Assembly: GCF_030272615.1 (NCBI RefSeq)
Contig: NC_081415.1
Coordinates: 421,096,257 to 421,160,256, forward strand
Length of the DNA stretch: 64,000 bases
From: Cryptomeria japonica
Lineage: Eukaryota; Streptophyta; Pinopsida; Cupressales; Cupressaceae
Direction: 5' to 3'
Below are positions 60,101-64,000 of the stretch, piece by piece (position 1 is the first letter of the stretch; every line of letters begins with the position of its first letter). The position numbers and the translations under genes are program-made. Below the pieces are notes generated by a model. That model saw only the letters and a program-made list of their open reading frames with translations. It ran no database searches and was not told the DNA's origin.

Positions 60101-61331
60101 GAAAAACATGAGTACATTTATGCCTGAAAACAAATCCCAAGAACTTCAAAGGATTCTGGCTCTTAGAATGATCTCCATCAGAGAAGGGGAAGATAAATTA
60201 ATATGGTCAGGCTCTAAGGACGGACAATATAATTGTGGGGATGGCTTTAAAAGCATATATAAAGAGGTAAAAGTAAGCAAAGACCACATCCCAACTATTC
60301 TATGCTGGAACAAATTTTGCCTTCCCAAAGCAGGCTTCTTTACTTGGGCTGCAATTCAAAAGAAAGTACTTACTGCTGAACAATTCAAGAGAAGGGGATA
60401 TGAAGGACCATCGATCTGTATATTATGTAGAGAAGATGAGGAAACAAGTGACCATATTTTCATGACATGCAAGTTTACTCAAAACTGCTGGTACTGGTTA
60501 ATGGCATAGTTAGGATGGTCGGGAGCTATTAGCTCTTCCTTGATAGAATGGTGCTCATATTGGCCAATTATCATGAGAAACAGTCTCTTTCATAATCTAT
60601 GGATCTGTAGTCCATCCATTCTAGTCTGGGAAGTCTGGAAAGAAAGAAATAGAAGAATATTTCAAGAAAAGGAAATGCAGGTAGAAAAACTAATAATAAG
60701 GATAGAAGCTGCAATTACTGAAACAGTTAATAGTAAGAACATATGTTTTCCATCATATGGGAAATCATTCACTGAATGGGATAATTTCATTAGAAAGCAG
60801 TGGAATAGAATAAAAATACCCCCCTTTTATGGTAAAAAAGGAATTGATAAGGAAAATATTAGGAAAGCTTGTAAATGGCAACCACCGAAGCCGGGTTGGT
60901 TCAAATTAAATTTCGATGGTGCATCCAGAGGTAACCCTGGAATAGCAGGGGCAGGATGTATAATTCACTCAGATAAAGGAAAATGCATGGGATCTAAGGC
61001 CATGCACTTAGGAAATGTCACCAACAACACTGCTAAACTCCTAAGTCTAATAGAAGGATTGATTATGTGTATAGAATTAGGAATATCCAAGTTGGAAATT
61101 GAAGGCGACTCAACAATAATTATCAATGCAATTAGGAATAAAGGAATGCCTAATTGGAAGCTCAAGGGCATACTTGACAGAGCATTAGAGTTGCTTAACA
61201 ATTTCACAGATTACACTATTAATCATATTTATAGAGAGGCAAACTCGGCAGCTGATGAGTTAGCTAATTTAGGGGCAGATGGAACAAACAAGAAAACTAT
61301 AAATAATTCAGAATCCATTCATAAAATATAA
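56997..61331 (+). pseudogene. LINE ORF2: endonuclease, reverse transcriptase, zinc-finger, RNase H
   Basis: The frame opens after a TAA at 56994, overlaps ORF1 by 118 bases and has no ATG before 57195; translation may start by reinitiation or frameshift. The APE-type endonuclease (about 57120-57810) shows TWNVRGLG, QETK, GGDFN and SGSDHFP. The reverse transcriptase (about 58430-59300) shows FRPISLCN, LDIKKAYDKVDW, GLRQGDPISP and FADDTM. A zf-RVT-like segment (about 60295-60495) has CILCRED and DHIFMTC. RNase H (60890-61280) shows FDGASRGNPG, EGDS and AADELANLG, but the catalytic Glu is Lys (AAA at 61035-61037). TAG stops occur at 58374, 60024, 60039 and 60507. No frameshift is visible. Confidence 0.92.
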
Positions 61332-63577
61332 TATGGACACACATATATTTGAAAATCACATATACACCTTTTAAAATGTGGAGTATGGTCTAGATACTTC
61401 TATATATATATATGCAAGATTTATATATATATATAAACATATATATACTACTAGAGATATCTATACATGAGCACATATATACAGAAATCATGATAGATAT
61501 GTATATATACATATATAAATATTTATAACATATATATGTTTACATATATATCTATGTATGGGAGCACATGTATAAATACCCTGATAGATATGTATATATA
61601 TATGCTTATATATGTATTAAATATACATATATAGATATAGATAAGTATATGGAAACATACTGGGGGAAGACTTAGAATCAACATCTAATTGTTTGTTTTG
61701 TAATGGGCACCTCTATCTGTAGAATTTTGTCCTGACTGGTAGATATGTTTAGGGTTTTTTGGTATTGTCATAAATTGACAGACATATATAGCAACTGAAG
61801 AATGGGGTTTACATATCATGGAATATTTTTCGTTTTTTTTTTTAAATGAGCAGGGACATTCTAATGAAATTACATGAAGTGCTCTTTTTGAAGCAGAGTT
61901 TAATATTAAGCTCTCACAGCTATGAGGATCCTGGAAATGGGCAGTAACAGGGGGGGAGGCGGGTTTGCGAATTTACAGCACTCATAGTAGCCATGGCTTT
62001 GACAAAACAGGTAAAATAAAAGAGGAAATATGAGCTAACAGAATAAAGTTAGAATGAAATTCTCCTTAATACAGTTTGTCTGTTTAATTTTAGTCTGAAA
62101 AAGGAGCTTCAGAATGGATGGAAAGATGGTATTAATATACATTTGCATTTATATATATATATATACATAAGATTATATATATATGAGTGCAAATGTATGG
62201 CCTCTGGATGACCTAGGGGTAATTAACAATATCAACTAAGGATAGGCTTGATGAAGATATAGATTGTGATAACGAAATTTTAAATAGCTGACAATTTTGG
62301 GCCCTAGAATCTTTGTTTTATGTTTCTATTTTTTATATATTACTATATGGCCTCAAAATGGAAAAGAAACGATAAACAGGGAAGAGGAACACTCCTTATT
62401 CAGAAGTAAACAATATTATTCCTAGGAAGTAGGAGATGATAATGTGACAGTTCAGAAAGGCTACAATATAGGATTAAGGAGAACTCAGGTAATATCTGTG
62501 AAAGAATGATTATGCTATCATGGTTTGGCATATACTTCTTAGGTCTCTTAAATTTTGGCTCGGGACTTTCGAGGCTGTAATGGTCCTTGGAAACTAAAGT
62601 TTAACACAAAAGATCAGACTTAAGGTCAAAATTGAAAACAAATTGGGGAAAGATTAAATAATAGATAAACTTGTATGGTGACTTTCACTCTTTGACATAT
62701 AGTTAAATTATATTCATGGTTAGGTTGTCGGTAGTTTTATTTCAGATTATCTGATAGTAAATTTGGGCTAATACAGGCCTAAAACTCAGAAAATTATATG
62801 GTTAAAAGATGGAATTCCGTTTTCTGTTTTCGGCAATCATATATATATATATATATGTAGATTTCTATATATTTATATACATATATAGCATTTCAGATCT
62901 GTCTTTGTGGCACTAATCAATTTGGTTTCCATCTGGCTTATTCGAAATCAAACAATTAAATCTGCAATTTTCCTACATAATCTCAATGATTTATGTATTA
63001 AGTATATTTGGCAGACGAGCTATGGCATCTATCCACATTATAAATTATTGTAGCTTGGCTAATCTCTTAAATTGATGCTAAAATGGCAAAGGTAGTTTCA
63101 AAATAAGAGATTACCAAGCTGCAGTAATATTATTGAGGGTAGATGAAGGCAATTATTGAATGGATGCTTTTGTCATTTGTCATTTATCTATATAACAATG
63201 CTACTAACAGAATGGTAGGAAGGTGTGTGAAAATGTCTTTTACAAATTCAGGATAGAGATCAGATAGCAAAGATGTAAATGCAGCAGGAAAGTCTATACG
63301 AACAAGGAATTCATAGCAGGGACAATGGCAACAAGAAATTTCATGTGTAACTTAACTCAAAGAAATGAATATGGCTTTGCCAAGAATGTATTGTCATTGT
63401 ATATTCCTGAAAAAGGAATTATAAACTGAAATGTATACTGTATTTCTAATCCAATTAGGGATCTGGGCTAGACTGGAGGTTTTCTTTCCTCCATTCTTTC
63501 CTACCGGTGCCCACACTGAATGGAGGTGTATCTTTTATTAAGATAATATATAAAATTTTTGGCTTCGGCCTTTGACC
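61332..63577 (+). other. Long TA-rich 3' UTR of the LINE
   Basis: About 2.2 kb without coding sequence. ATATATAC and TATATATAT words cluster at 61395-61660, 62145-62190 and 62835-62890. It ends with GGCTTCGGCCTTTGACC before the poly-A; GGCTTCGGCC can form a small hairpin possibly recognised by ORF2. It is unusually long for a LINE 3' UTR. Confidence 0.7.
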
Positions 63578-63586
63578 AAAAAAAAA

Positions 63587-63608
63587 TAATAATAATAGAA
63601 AGTTTCTT
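63587..63608. repeat. 22-bp target site duplication (right), LINE
   Basis: Identical to 55369-55390, directly after the poly-A. Confidence 0.88.
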
Positions 63609-63729
63609 TTTAATTTAGATTTTAGTCTATAACTTATTTTTAAATCATCCCTTATTTATCATTAAAATTACATGGAAAAAATAATCTGGAAAAAATACAA
63701 ATAAATACTCTTTATTGTTTAAAAGTAAT

Positions 63730-64000
63730 TGTAGACACCTAAAATTGTCCTATCTAATTAAATAAATATTTTATTTATTTAATTTTTTTTATCCCAAGTC
63801 TTCTATTAATTAAATAAATTCTTATTTAATTAATTAATTCATTAATCCTCTTCTAAGCCTTTCTTCATTTAAATAAATACTTTTATTTATTTAAATTGTC
63901 CTTTTCTTAAATTAAATAAATATTCAATTTATTTAATTGATCTCACTTCCTCTATTAATTAAATAAATCTTTATTTATTTAATTAATTCATTAGTTTTTT
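63730..64000 (+). repeat. Start of another LTR related to the inner element's LTR, truncated by the window
   Basis: The stretch starts TGTAGACACCTAAAATTGTCC and passes directly into AATTAAATAAATATT-type near-palindromes. The inner LTR, read on the minus strand, starts TGTAGTCACACAAATCTGTCC followed by AATTAAATAAATATT. The same order and motifs suggest the 5' end of a related LTR in plus orientation; the element's body would lie to the right. Confidence 0.55.

Larger units (their letters stand above)
55391..63586 (+). mobile_element. Full-length L1-type LINE with RNase H
   Basis: An 8.2-kb non-LTR retrotransposon with a 22-bp target duplication and a short poly-A (63578-63586). It has ORF1 and ORF2 in different overlapping frames, a 5' leader of only about 13 bases and a 2.25-kb 3' UTR. 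The complete duplication shows a single target-primed insertion with little later rearrangement. Both ORFs have a few nonsense codons. Confidence 0.9.

Overview
This window is plant nuclear DNA: AT-rich, intergenic in character, and built almost entirely of transposable elements. The plant assignment rests on a Tat-lineage Ty3/gypsy polyprotein with two RNase H domains, a plant mobile domain (PMD) gene, and an L1-type LINE carrying its own RNase H. Large nested elements with long LTRs suggest a big genome, possibly a conifer; that last step is inference. I see no convincing single-copy host gene, rRNA, tRNA or CRISPR array.

Left part (1-35.5 kb): two LTR retrotransposons are nested, both on the minus strand. 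The outer element (3353-34918; target duplication GCCCC; primer site like tRNA-Arg) has LTRs of about 2.45 kb and encodes only a broken Gag. The inner element (6261-24804; LTRs of 1396 and 1411 bp; target duplication CTTAA; primer site for tRNA-Trp) landed inside that gag. Its gag-pro-Gpatch-RT-RNaseH-aRNaseH-integrase frame runs from 20681 to 13374 with 13 nonsense codons and no frameshift. Between integrase and the 3' LTR it carries an opposite-strand PMD gene (about 8.0-10.75 kb) with a predicted intron. Degenerate AGCGCT-type repeats cluster in the leader region of both convergent transcription units. The right-hand copy of the outer LTR holds about 5.1 kb (27613-32674) that the left copy lacks, including a 290-bp compound microsatellite.

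Middle part (36.1-47.2 kb): an 11-kb DNA transposon with 23-bp imperfect terminal inverted repeats and a 4-bp AAGG duplication. It holds two convergent broken genes: a plus-strand transposase-like gene (39.3-41.6 kb) and a minus-strand multi-exon gene of unknown function (46.8-44.2 kb). Between their 3' ends lie a ~52-bp tandem repeat and a ~350-bp tandem array. I cannot place it in a named superfamily.

Right part (47.2-64 kb): mostly unannotatable decayed sequence with one LINE reverse-transcriptase fossil and one unidentified minus-strand reading frame, then a full-length LINE (55391-63586) with a 22-bp target duplication, ORF1 and ORF2 overlapping in different frames, and a 2.2-kb TA-rich 3' tail. 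At 63730 the start of another LTR related to the inner element's LTR runs off the window.

Nearly every coding frame here is broken by TAG, TAA or TGA codons that a single C-to-T change (on either strand) from CAG, CAA, CGA or TGG would explain, as expected for decay of methylated repeats.
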